From: Neoceratodus forsteri
Lineage: Eukaryota; Chordata; Ceratodontiformes; Ceratodontidae
Reading direction: 5' to 3'
Assembly (NCBI GenBank): GCA_016271365.2
Contig: CM028132.1
Span: forward strand, 1,184,063,001 to 1,184,127,000
DNA: 64,000 nt
The position numbers were made by a program, and so were the translations under genes. Each line of letters opens with the position of its first letter. Positions within the stretch are counted from its first letter, which is position 1. This document shows positions 1 to 10,038 of the stretch, piece after piece. The notes under the pieces were generated by a model, which searched no databases, was not told where the DNA came from, and worked only from the letters and a program-made list of their open reading frames with translations.

Positions 1-1140
1 TCAGAGTTCCTACGCGCGCTCGTAAAGTTCATAAATTTTCAGTATTTTCACTCCAGAGTTTCAACATTGCCATTTTACCGCACCTCCTTATGAGCAGTAC
101 AGTTGTCATTTTCCATCTAGCCACAATGTGTTTCTGCCCATGTAGCGACAATGGTGCAGTCGGTAAAGTAAATCAATGTATGGGACACGTTGAGAAAATC
201 ACGGTGACACTGGTCATGAGCAGAGGTGTTAAATGGCTATGTTGAAAATTCGGTGAAAATTCCCAAAATGACTGTTTTAGAGCACACGCTATGCAGTTCC
301 TACGCACGCTGGCAAGTTTGCGAATTTGTATTATTTGCACACCAGATTTTACCAGTGCCATTTTACCACACTTCCTTATGAGCAGTACAGCTACCATTTT
401 TACATCTCGCCTAAAATGTGTTTCCCCACATGTAGCTCAGAATGGTACAGTCGGTGTGCGAAAACAATGTTTGGGACAGATTAAGAAAATCACAGTGACA
501 CTGGTCATGAGCAGAGGTCTTAAAATGGCTATGTTGAAAATTTGGTGACAAAACTCCATAAAATGACTGTGTTACGAGTGAGCATTGCACAGTTTCCACA
601 CACCCTCGTAAGTTCATGAATTTGTAATATTTTCAGTCCAGATATTCACCAGTGGCATTTTTCCACACCTCCTTATGAACAGGACAGCTGTCATTTTCAA
701 AACATGGCCAAAATGTGTTTTCACACTTTCAGCACAGAAATGCATGGTCGCTGTGGGAAATCATTGTTCGAGACAGATAAAGAAAATCACACTGACACTG
801 TTCATGATCGGAGGTCCCAAAATGCCTGTGTTAACAATCTGCTGTAAAAAAATCCCCAAACTAGTTACATTACGGGTGTGTGTTGCACAGTTTCTACGCA
901 CGCTCGTGACTTCACCAGTTTTTTTAAGATTTTCACACCAGATTTTCAACATTGCCATTTTTTACACCTCCGTATGAACAGTACCGCTGTCATTTTTCAC
1001 ATCTTGTTCGGAATGTGTTTTTGCACCTGTGGTGCCAAATGCCATAGTCACTGTGCAAAAGCAGTTTTCGCTAACAAACTGATATTGCCACTGTTCATGA
1101 GGTGGGGTCACAAAAAACATGTTGAAAATTTGGGTGGACC
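1..1140. repeat. Tandem satellite, ~297-bp unit, about 3.8 copies
   Basis: A unit beginning with a cagtttctacgcacgctcg-like string recurs near 2, 292, 589 and 889, giving a period of roughly 290-300 bp. Each unit then carries, in order, a 'ttttcaacattgccatttt' block, a 'cctccttatgagcagtac' block, an 'aaaatgtgtttctgcccatg' block and a 'gacactggtcatgagcag' block. The array starts at or before the window edge and stops near 1138, where the last unit is cut inside the 'gttgaaaatttgg' block. Short reading frames inside it are by-products of the repeat. Confidence 0.9.
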
Positions 1141-2834
1141 TCCAACAGGCTCTTCCTGAGGTGTTAGGGTTTCCGGCCGTGGCGCTCCACCCTGTGAGAA
1201 TGACAGGCATCAGGATGTGACTTGGGATTCTGGCCTGTCATGCTCAATACCATTCCACCCCCACCCACACCCTGCAGCCAGTGAGGCATCAAGTGTGCCT
1301 CGGACTCTTCGGCCCAAACCTCATCCCATTCTCCTATACCGCACCCATCTCACCATATTTCCTGATGGAATGGGTGCGTAAGGCCAAAGACCCTATACAC
1401 ACTGTGACACTTGTCAGTGTCTGCAGGGTAGGGTGTGGTGAAATGGCATGGCCTTTATGCCTGATGACCCAAAGGCACAACCCAATGCCTGTCACTCTCT
1501 GCAGGGTGGTGGTGGGGTTGGCTTCAGTTCAATACTTCGCTGCCATTCCTATTATGCAGCTCTGTAACTTCTACACTACCAATGCCAATGCCAGCAAGCA
1601 AACATTGGGCATTGACAAATGCTTGTTTTGTACATTGCAGTGCTGTTTACCTTTTCATTTACTTGATGAGAGCACCACCTACTGGTGCATTCACTCCTAG
1701 CAAGAAGGACTCTGCTCTCAGGATGGAAAATTGCTGCCCCCCTCCCCAGATTCTGAATAAGATGTGGAATAAAGTGAGAGCAGACCACATGGTATTGTGT
1801 AAACATTAAATGTTTGATAAGGCATCTTTCTCTTGTTTTTTTTTTTTTGTTTTGTTTCGTTTTTAACACCAGTATTTGTTAGTTGGCAAAACATTTCCTA
1901 ACCTAGTGTTTTTTGTTGTTTTTTATAGCAAAACTATATTTCTTTTTTTTTTTTTTTTTTATGGAGATGTTTCTGCCCCTGGAGCCTGGTCAGCCCTCTC
2001 TGCTCCAGCTTGCTGTCCCAGCAGCCAGCCTTCCCTAATACTTACCAGCTACGATCCTGGATTTACTCCTCCCATGGTAAATAGCGCCCCTTTAGAGCGC
2101 TGTAAAGTTAGGCCAGGAGCACCGGGCGTGGCATGGGTTGGGAGTGGCCCGGGCATCATCTGCCAGCTGCCAGATCCGTTTTTCCCTGATTGTCTTGTCC
2201 CCTTGGCTGATGGTGTGCAGTGATGCAAGCGCTTTAAGCTACCCCCCATCTCACATTGCTGGAACACTTTTGGCCCTACCACCACAGCTCCACATGGTGG
2301 AAGCATTGTAGCAGTGTGGCAAGTCCCCCCACCCCAGGAAAGGAGAGCAGTCCATCGCATGCTGGATCCGTGTTAGTTGAGCGGTGGTCTTCCTTTTTTA
2401 AAATCAGCACTCAAAAGTATAAAAAATAGCCTATAAAAACTGCCACCATTATAGTCTATGGAGCGCCCGACCATACTGTTCTGGTACTGGCATGTGTCCA
2501 CATATGGATGTATGAGCATTTTGGCTGCCAGCCCCAGGGAGCAATTTTACAAGCATTTTTTCTCTAAACACAAGAATAAAAAAAAGGGACAGGTAAGCTG
2601 CTGTATATGTTTGGTGGCTGGGGGACTTACTAACTAGAAACCTGCTCTTTAACTTGTATAGCACTACTTTTGTATTTGTGCATTGTTCTCATTGTATGTT
2701 TATTGTGTTATGAATTGGGGAAGGAAAATGCCGCATCCTGATTGGCTGGGACCAATGAATTGTGGGAGCACAATGCACAGAAAAAACAAGTCCTGCCAAC
2801 CAGGATGCAGCACCTAATGAAATACAGAATAATA
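1141..2834. other. Non-coding stretch, no recognisable gene
   Basis: Nothing with coding character is visible. It contains T-rich runs near 1838-1870 and 1942-1960 and a short 'accattatagtctatgg' string near 2446 that recurs in the foldback element at 34.8-35.0 kb, so 2390-2680 may be a relic of that family. The rest is unassigned. Confidence 0.5.
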
Positions 2835-2980
2835 CATGGGGCTGTGTGCTCAATGAGAATTTTACACACACCCGAGGTGTTGGATGCTACATATACCCTG
2901 AAAACGAAGCTCATGGGGTTTATGTAGGCATCCAACACCGAGGGTATGTGTAAAATTTGAGTTTCACACACAGCCCCATG
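2835..2980. repeat. Hairpin (foldback) element with ~53-bp arms
   Basis: The left arm 2835-2887 opens with catggggctgtgtg and continues through aattttacacacaccc and gaggtgttggatgc. The right arm 2923-2980 carries the reverse complements in the opposite order, ending in cacacagccccatg. The loop is about 35 bp. A short DNA-transposon relic or MITE is the likeliest origin; no target-site duplication was found. Confidence 0.8.
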
Positions 2981-2994
2981 TCTTGTTTTGTATA

Positions 2995-3354
2995 ATTGCT
3001 GGGTATCGTTTTTTCACCACAGCAATTCTATAAAAATAAAGGACGTCCCTGTGCCACCAGCGGTCTGGTCGGGGAGGGTTCATCGCAGTTGGAGGCAGCT
3101 GCTGAAAAAAAAGTTGCCTTTTTTTCCCATTTTTTTAAAGCCCGGTTTAAAACATTTTTAGCCCAGTGATTTTTTTTTTTTAAACTTACCGCCAAGTCCA
3201 AGTGGTGGTGGAGTCTTCAGCGGGAAGGAAGGAAGGTGGCCAGTGCTGAGAAAGGGAAGAGCTACAGCTGGCGATGCGGAGAGCAAGGGAAACATAGTGC
3301 GTGTTCAGAGAATTATAACCGGGTTTCCCTTAGGGAAAAAATAAGAGTTATTAT
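2995..3354. repeat. Unclassified interspersed repeat, copy A
   Basis: Shares ordered blocks with 8025-8427: 'attgctgggt', a 'cagcaatt..tataaaaataaa' block, 'ccagcggtctggt' (ccacggtccggt in copy B), a T-rich middle, a block of gagtctgagtggcgg type, an 'agagaa..gggaaa' block, and an end of 'tttccct..gggaaaaa..gttattat'. The order is conserved while the sequence has diverged. No reading frame and no poly-A tail are evident, so the class (SINE, MITE or LTR piece) is unknown. Confidence 0.55.
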
Positions 3355-3782
3355 ATATAGGATAAAGTGTGGGGTGATGTGTGTAACGAGACATTGGGTG
3401 TATGTAAACTTCAGGTTTACATACCGCTCCATATTTTATTTTATATATTTTATTTAGTTATTTGTACATATCAGAATTACAGTCATTTGAGTCATGGACT
3501 CTTTTCCTAAGGCTCCTTGTCAAAGAATACAGAGACATTCACAGGGTTACATAGTTCCATGGACAAACACAGGGTTACATAGTTTCAGAGAATACATCGT
3601 TACATAGTTACAGTACAGACAATTTGTACAGTCAGGTTGTAATGACAGTGTACTTTTACATGAGATAATGTCATTGGCCTATACAATGCGGTAGCTAGGC
3701 AATTAGTGTGAGAAATGTAAGTGGCAAACTGGAGTGATGTAGAAATTAGCTGTCCCGGGGACATTGTCAAGTAGGTTGTGGA

Positions 3783-5421
3783 CTAGCAGTTGTGTCCACA
3801 TGTAGGAGGGCCAGTAAGGGATGGGAACCAAGAATGGTTATGCACACCTACAGCAGCGAGTGGCGAATAAGTGGTTCCTGAGAGCAATTTTGAAGGGGCC
3901 AATTTTAGGGAGGTTGGTGATAGTGGCAGGGAAGGAGCTGTACCAGGATGGGGCCCTGTTGCAAAAGAACTGCTGTGCAAGTGTGGTCCTGGCTCTAGGG
4001 ACCAGGAGGGTAGCCTTACAGGCACTTTGGGTGGAAACGGCAGGGGTAGCACAGTGGAAAGGGGAGGTCACCCGGGGGAGGGGGGGGGGAGACCAAGGAG
4101 TATTTTTTTGGTCAGCAGACATGACTGGTAGAGGAGCCTCTCCTCAAAGTTAAGCACGTTGGCAATGGAGTATAGTGAGCAGGTGTGTGTGCATCTGCCA
4201 GCAGCAGTCAGAAGCCTGCAGGCCTTGTTGATGGACAATTTGACTTTATTAAGTGCAGTGTTGTCTGTGGCTGCATATCTTGGAAGGCCACAGTCCACAA
4301 GGGGCAAAACTGAGGAGGTGTTAGCCAGCCAGAGCACCTTGGGGGTAGGCAGTCCCTGTGGTGGTATAACAGGCCAATCCGTACATTCATGGTGGAGGAG
4401 AGGGTGCTAATGTGGGAGTGGAAGGTAAGGGTTGGATCAAAGGTAATACCCAGGTATTTATAAGAGGACACTTGTTCAAGGGGGTGCTGAGTGCTGGGAA
4501 GTAGCTGGAGGGGGGTGTTTCTGGCCCTGTTTTGGTGATGGGTGAAAAGCATAGCTTTTGTTTTTCTTAGATTAATGACCAGGCTGTTGGTTAACTAGGA
4601 TCTGCAGCTTATCCATTAGGTAGGGAAATGGGCAGACTAGGTGGACCAAGCGGTCCTTATCTGCCATCAAATTCTATGGCCAACCTGTGGTCTATGAACC
4701 ATTGTTCTGTCTGGTTGAAGGAGAGCTGGAGAGAGACCTGAAGGGAGGCTGGGTTTGGGTGCAAAGCAAATAGGACTGCATCGAGAAGTACCGTACCAGC
4801 ACAGGAGCTGGGTAGCGCGTTAAGGTAGAGGCTGAAGACAAGAGGGCCCAGAATAGAGCCCTGGGGACCCCAGAGTGGACAGGGTGCTGTGAATTTTTAC
4901 ACACTGGGACCTGGAGGACAAGTATATGTTAAACCAGGAGAGGGGCCCTGGGGAGAGACCAAGTTGGAGGAGGGAGTCAAGCAAGATGGAATGGCAGACT
5001 GTGTCAAAGGCCTTGGAGAGGCAGATGAAAACAGCTCCAGCATGGTTGCCAGAGTCTAAGGCAGAGTGCAGGAAATTGGAGAACTCTAGGAGAGAAGTGG
5101 TGGTACTATGGCCCGAGCGGAATCCATGCTGCTCCCTGCACATAATGTCATGTTTGGTCAGATATTCTGTGAGCTGATCTACCACTCTTTTTTCCAATGC
5201 TTTTGAGAGTGGGGGGAGGATGGAGATCGGACTGTAGTTACTGGGGGAGGAGCAGTCTCCACTTTTGAGTATTGGTGTGATGACTGCCATTTTCCAGGCA
5301 AGGGGGTACTGACCCAGACGCAGTGAGCGATTGAGCAAGTCTGTGAGTGGGGCAAGTACTGCATCCAGTACCTGGCGAAGGAGCCTGGTGTCCAGTTGGT
5401 TGTTGCAGGGACTGGTGCCAT
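3783..5421 (-). pseudogene. LINE reverse transcriptase, broken
   Basis: The frame at 4820-5338 encodes hallmark RT blocks in order: 'WKMAVITPILKSGD', 'NYSPISILPPLSKALEKRV', 'EQHGFRSGHSTTTSLLEF' and 'CLSKAFDTVCHSILLDSLL' (palm region; the usual VDLSKAFDTVDH reads ICLSKAFDTVCH). Further downstream on the minus strand come 'YLGITFDPTLTFHSHIS' (4208-4552) and a C-terminal 'RAPSWYSSFPATITNLPK' block (3838-4122), the counterpart of the LINE 'RAPKLWNSLP' motif. The frame shifts several times and the YADD region is not readable in one frame. Inactive. Confidence 0.75.
4591..4679 (+). mobile_element. CR1 3'-end fragment (89 bp) inside the minus-strand LINE
   Basis: It matches the end of the CR1 at 22089-25235 (ggatctgcagcttatcc, agggaaatgggcagacta, gtccttatctgcc) and finishes in an attctatgg tail, the usual CR1 end. 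Left and right of it the host LINE protein reads continuously once it is removed (HRLANSLVINLRKTKAM), which fixes the boundaries within a few bases and makes this CR1 younger than its host. Confidence 0.85.
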
Positions 5422-5990
5422 TGAGGGCTTTAGTTAGATATGGCCTGGCTTCTTGTGGGGATATAGTGTGGAGGTAGAAAGGTGGATGGTGGAGGATGGG
5501 AGGCTGGCGGGGGGGGGGACTTGGTTAAAGAAGTTGCTGGGGAGGACTGAGCTGAGGTTGGAGAAAGTGGTGTTTAGGCAGTCCGTGATGCTTTGAGGAT
5601 CCGAGGTGATGGAGCCATTGACTGTGAGTTGGGATGGTGGGTGGTAGCGCGACTTCCCATTCAGTTCTCTTATGTTATCCCAGAACTTCCGAGCTGTCCC
5701 CCAGGAGGACGCCAGGGCGGCTCTGTAATATTCAGCCTTAGGCTTGTGAATGGCCCAGGTACACTTATTGCTCTCTGTGTTATATGCTTGTCTGTCTGCT
5801 GGCTTACCAGATTCAACAGCTGTGTGCCATAGGTTGTTCCTCAGTTTCAGTTGCTGAATGAGAGATGGGGTAACCTATGGCACATTTTGTTTCTTGGTAT
5901 GGGTCTTGGAGAGGGGTGCAAAAATGTCACAGGCCTTGTTAAAGGAGCAAATGAAGAAGTCAAGCACCAGGTCAGTATTTAGAGTGAGGT

Positions 5991-6751
5991 TTATGGTGGA
6001 CCAATCCAGTTGGGCAGGATACAGTTTGAGTTTTTCAAGGTTACCGGGGCGAAGGCACCGGCGGAGGATGTCCTGGGCACTGGTTTGCGAGTGAGGGCAG
6101 ACCACATGAAAAGAACTGTGAAATGGTCACTGAGAGAGTTTGGGAGGACATTGATATCCAGAACTTTATGGGGGTGATTGGTTAGAGTAATGTCCAAGAG
6201 GGTATTGGTTCCATTGGAGGGGTTGCACCTGGTTGGCTGAGAGACTAGTTGGGACATATCGAGGGCAGCGAAGGTGTCTCTGGTTTGGGATGCTGAACTG
6301 GCAAGCCAGTTGATGTTGTGGTCCCCAGAAGGCTCATCTCAGCCTTATGTGGCAGGTTAGTGAGGTAGTCAGAGAGCGAGAGAATGGCTGGGGTTTGGTT
6401 CCGTGGGGGAACATAGGCAACAGTGAGGATAAGCGGGGCCCTAGAGGGGTCTGGGGTGATTTTGAGGGAGATGGCTTGTGCCCTATGGTTCAGCTTGGGT
6501 GCTGGGAGGGTATGACCCAGCAGGGTGTCGCGTATATAGAAAGCACACCCACCCCTGTACTTGCCCACTGGATCCTCCCTGAAAAGAGTGTACCCAGGGA
6601 AGGTGATGTAGGAGTCTGGGGTCAATTCTGAGAGCCAGGTTTCCACTAGAGCTAGGATATTCAGTTGGTGCTGTATGACCCAGCACTGGAGGGCTGCAGA
6701 TTTTTTCAGGAGGCTGCAGATATTCATTGAAGCAATGCGTAAGCCAGACAC
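5991..6751 (-). pseudogene. LINE endonuclease (APE-type), broken
   Basis: Two overlapping minus-strand frames. The first, 6245-6751, reads 'MNICSLLKKSAALQCWV', 'NILALVETWL', 'FPGYTLFREDP', 'GGCAFYIRD' and 'ILTVAYVPPRNQ', the usual order of endonuclease blocks, including the catalytic Glu of the ETWL motif. The second, 5991-6257, carries 'LLDITLTNHP' and 'SLSDHFTVLF', with the SDH block that supplies catalytic Asp and His. A frameshift near 6250-6330 separates them. This domain nicks target DNA to prime reverse transcription; here it is dead. Confidence 0.75.
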
Positions 6752-7298
6752 GTGGTGACCAGGCTTGGCTTGGGGACATGGGGCCAGGGTTTGGGTGAAT
6801 ATTCCCGGATAGCATGAGGAACAAGGAGATTACCCTTATCAGGGCAAGATGGCGTCTAGTACCTTTTGTGGTGTTAAAGGACGTGGACCTTGCAGTAAGG
6901 GAGCAAGGGATTGGCATGGTGCGAAGCATGGGGATGGCGAGGAAGAGAGGTGGCCAGGGGGGGTAGGAAGGGAAGAGGGTGGGGAATGTCTGTTGGTGGG
7001 GGTGTGACCAGGGTGGGGGTGGGCGGGTGAGGCGGGTGATGTGGAGCACAGAGGTGTCACTGGGAGGAGGGGTGAATGACCAAGGTGAGGGATGGCATGC
7101 ACCAGTAGGATCAGTATGGCCAGGATATATGGGTGAGCAAGGATACGATGGTATGAGGAGTGGGAAGGCTTTGACTATGTATAAGATTGACAAGTAGCCT
7201 ACCAGAAATGAGCTGGCACAATGGTGCAGTGGTAGGCTCTGGACTGCCACGAACGCACCAAGTTCAAACCGGGGTGCCTGAAAGCCTAGTCTATACAC
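6483..7298 (-). pseudogene. LINE N-terminal region with NPGP (2A-like) motif
   Basis: An open minus-strand frame of 271 codons overlaps the endonuclease region in another frame. It is Pro/Ser-rich and contains 'SLFLMLSGNIHPNPGPMSP'; the nine residues GNIHPNPGP lie at 6780-6806. The NPGP core preceded by a hydrophobic stretch resembles 2A-like ribosome-skipping peptides (D-x-E-x-NPGP), and G-D-[IV]-x-x-NPGP strings are known near the N terminus of some LINE proteins. The D and E of the canonical motif are N and H here. The first ~30 codons are antisense to the tRNA-like sequence at 7208-7285, so the true start is probably internal. Confidence 0.55.
7208..7285 (+). repeat. tRNA-like head of a probable SINE (A and B boxes)
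   Basis: An A-box-like tggtgcagtgg at 7222-7232 is followed 30 bp later by a B-box-like gttcaaacc at 7262-7270, in a context that roughly mimics a tRNA (ggcac at one end, ggtgcc at the other). A folded cloverleaf is degenerate, so this is more likely the pol III head of a tRNA-derived SINE than a working tRNA gene. It abuts the 5' end of the minus-strand LINE. Confidence 0.5.
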
Positions 7299-7760
7299 CT
7301 GGGTGACTGCAGCAGAACTGCTGGGGGGGGTCTGGAGGCTAGAAAAGAGGGGTGCAATAGTGACTCCTTGTAGCCACAGGGGAGGACTTGAAGAGGGTTG
7401 GGGTATAAGGATGGCTGGTTTGGGAGAGGGCTAGGTAAGGCAAGAAATGAGAAAAGATCAAGAGGAGTGGAGTAGTAAGCCAAGTAGAGTATCAGACAGA
7501 GAAGTAGAGTACAACAGGGAAATTAGAGAGGCTTGTCTGCTGGGAGTACTGAGGGACGCACCCACTCTAGTGGGCAGTCAGTATAAGCTGCACATGGGAA
7601 AGTGGGGACTTGGGTAATAGCATAACAGGAAGTCACATGACAGGGTTGGTCCTTAAATTGAGGGCTGGCCTTGGGTGGGAAGGCAGTCGAGGCAATCGAC
7701 GCGCAGTGTCAATGGGCTAACACCCCCACCGAAATAAGCTTGTGAGGAGGCTCATTACCC
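7299..7760. other. Unassigned stretch upstream of the minus-strand LINE
   Basis: Purine-rich and G-rich on the plus strand, with no coding frame and no clear repeat boundary. It may be residual 5' UTR of the minus-strand LINE or the body of the SINE whose head is at 7208-7285. Confidence 0.35.
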
Positions 7761-7936
7761 CTTGCAGCCTCTCCGTGACTCCTGCCCCAGGTGATGTTGC
7801 TGTTGCTGTGCTGGGCTTGCTAGTGGGGTGGGGGGATCCCGGGAGGCCTCTTGCAGCATCTTGGTGACTCCTGCCCCAGGTGATGTTGCTGTTGCTCTGC
7901 TGGGCTTGCTAGTGGGGTGGGGGATCCCATGAGGCC
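7761..7936. repeat. Tandem duplication, 89-bp unit, two copies
   Basis: The string cttgcagc.tct at 7761 recurs at 7850; each unit then runs through gtgactcctgccccagg, tgatgttgctgttgct and gggcttgctagtggggtg to ggatccc and gaggcc. The two copies differ at only a few positions, so the duplication is recent relative to the surroundings. Confidence 0.85.
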
Positions 7937-8024
7937 AAAATATTCCAAGTTTAAATGCTGAAAATACCCTGATGTTCTCTCTGGGGCTGTGCTTTGTCCA
8001 AGGAAAGAGTTCATCCGAGAGGGG

Positions 8025-8427
8025 ATTGCTGGGTTTCCATTTTTCGCCTCAGCGATGATATAAAATAAAAAAAGTTGCTGTGCGGCCACGGTCCGGTTAG
8101 GTGATTGCACGCTGTCATCTTTCAGTATTTATTTAATCTTTTTTTTTTTTACCATTTTGTGGGTACCATTCAAGTTCAGTCTTTGTGGTACAGTGGTACA
8201 TTTTGTTTTATTTTACATTACTTTGTCGAGTCTGAGTGGCGGTTCTGTCTGTGATCAGCGGTTTGGTGAGAGGAAGCGGACACAGATCGAAGGCTTGTGA
8301 GGAACTCGGCCGTCTTGCATGTGCAGAGTGAGGGAAATCGTGCATGTTTGCCGTGAATAAACACTCCTTTATTATGGCAAATTACGCCACGGTTTCCCTA
8401 TGGGAAAAAGGGGAAGTCAGTTATTAT
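8025..8427. repeat. Unclassified interspersed repeat, copy B
   Basis: Counterpart of 2995-3354 with the same block order, from 'attgctgggtttcc' to 'ggtttccctatgggaaaaa' and 'gttattat'. It is slightly longer and less eroded in the second half (blocks gtcgagtctgagtggcgg and gtgagggaaatcgtgc). Same orientation as copy A. No coding potential. Confidence 0.55.
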
Positions 8428-9300
8428 GTCACTGTAACAGTCTTTAGATTGCTCATTATAAAAAGGCAATCTTTTTTTTTTTAAATCAGTTATCCACAAT
8501 AACATCAAATATCCAAAAGGCAAAAATCCCCTCATACCAGTTAACATCAGCATACAGCAAACAAGTAATTTCAGGAATTGTTCTTTTATTTTGTTTCATT
8601 ATCAAGCTCATTTACTTTTCAACACGCTGCATCTGTTTTTCACATTGCTACCCAGTCCCCAAATGCCAGCCAATTCTCCTGCTCATTGGCTCTCATAATC
8701 ATTAATAAGCATTATTATTTGTAACCAAAAAACTGCAGATTGCAACAAAATACAAAAAAAAAAAAAACTTGTCCTGAAACTGTGGCAGTGGCTTACATGT
8801 CATTAATAGTAACTTGTAACTACCGCTTCCCTCACTCAGCAGAGGCAGCCCAGCTAAACACAGACCATCAGTATTTTTGATAAATCTCACAGCTGCAGAA
8901 GGTAGCACACTGCCGGCAGGACCGTCAGAAAAATTGCAGTCTTGTGACGGCCTACTGCACTGAGCACATGTTAATTACCAGCACTGCAGGGCATCCTCTA
9001 CCCTGCTCTAACAACAACTTCACTATTTAGACTTGACTGTTGGTTCAACCACTCATACACTGTCAAACTGCATAAATTTCAGTATTTATTTGTTTGGGGC
9101 GGATTTGCAGCTTAGTAATGACATACCCTACCTCCTGACTCCTGAGTCATGATCGAGCCCCCATTTTGACTAAAACTACTCGATAACTGCTTGATTGTAT
9201 AATTAACCGCTGCACTGTATAAAAGTTTTTGCGTCAGAACAAAAGCACAAGTGCAGCACAGATGTTTGCGCTGCACGTGTGCCTGCGTCAGACACAGCTG
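8428..9300. other. AT-rich non-coding stretch
   Basis: Short T and A runs (8470-8483, 8755-8767) and otherwise unique-looking sequence. A minus-strand frame at 8702-8908 has no recognisable content. Confidence 0.5.
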
Positions 9301-9306
9301 CTGTTA

Positions 9307-9345
9307 TATTCAGTCAGATAGCAAGCGGCACTATCTGACTGAATA
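9307..9345. repeat. Perfect 15-bp inverted repeat (stem-loop)
   Basis: tattcagtcagatag at 9307-9321 and its exact reverse complement at 9331-9345 surround a 9-bp loop. It sits just before the foldback-type sequence at 9470-9740 and may be the central hairpin of that element, like the central palindrome at 14584-14615. Confidence 0.8.
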
Positions 9346-9469
9346 ACGCTGTGTCAGCACAGTGCAAAGTGCAGCTGTGCTGCCCTGGCACAGACCTGGG
9401 CTCTGTATTACCCACAGGGAGTAGCTGCAGTGTTCCCGAAATGGGATAGGTCCAGGACCCCTGTGGACT

Positions 9470-9740
9470 AGATTCAGCCCGAGCATGCAGATGAACCTAT
9501 TGGGCATGCAAGGAACTAAGGGGCCATTTGCATGTCCATTATGGGCTCATTTGTATGGGGTTCAGCAGCCCCTTAGCACCAGTGCCACATAAAATGTAAG
9601 GCCTGCTGGTCTAGTGCAACCCCCCCCCCATCGCTCCTCCAAGCATATGTTAAAATACCCTAGTAGTAGTCTAGTGTGACACCTCCATCCCTGAATTGCT
9701 CCTATCTACACATACCCTGGTGGTTTAGTGTGACCCACTG
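9470..9740. repeat. Fragment of the large foldback family (third member)
   Basis: Contains the 'ccatttgcatg.ccattatgggc.catttg' block seen in both large foldbacks (about 14029-14062 and 33247-33280). It then has three spaced copies of the 'ccctggtggtctagtg' motif near 9600, 9657 and 9716, at ~60-bp spacing against ~72 bp in the others. The other arm was not identified, so this copy is truncated or was split by the inverted pair that follows. Confidence 0.6.
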
Positions 9741-9944
9741 TCATGAGATGCAAGAAAAATTGTATGTGGGGTTACTGCACTACAGTATTGGTTTTACACC
9801 TGATATGGGGCTAGAACCTATAACGTTCTAACTCTAGATGAGGGCATGCAACCTGCTAAGTCACTGACACTGTGCTGTCTTGCAAGAAAGTATAGAAACA
9901 GATACACAAGCAAAATCTTGATAAATTCTTACCTATGTCTTGCA
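9741..9944 (-). repeat. tRNA-like repeat, left arm of an inverted pair
   Basis: On the minus strand it reads through 'cagcacagtgtcagtgactt', 'gcaggttgcatgcc', 'ataggttctagcccca' and 'aaaccaatactgtagtgcag', ending in 'ttttcttgcatctcatga'. It is the reverse complement, with moderate divergence, of 10788-10991. The tRNA-like A-box and B-box strings are recognisable. Confidence 0.7.
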
Positions 9945-10038
9945 TTTATAAAGGGAAATGTCCTTATTTTGTTCCCTTGTGTTTATTAGTTTCTTGACAC
10001 AATTTTAAGAGAATTTTATTTTCAGTTTGCTCTCCTTT

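Larger units (their letters stand above)
3440..7298 (-). mobile_element. Decayed non-LTR retrotransposon (Rex1/CR1/L2 group)
   Basis: Fragments of an endonuclease-reverse transcriptase polyprotein lie in the right order on the minus strand: N-terminal region 6483-7298, endonuclease 5991-6751, RT 4820-5421, and the thumb/C-terminal part 3783-4560. The 3' end on this strand runs into an A-rich tail of aaataaaatatataaaataa type near 3425-3460. Removing a CR1 fragment (4591-4679) rejoins the protein frame. Many stops and frameshifts make it dead. I cannot choose firmly between the Rex1/Babar and neighbouring CR1-superfamily clades. Confidence 0.8.
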
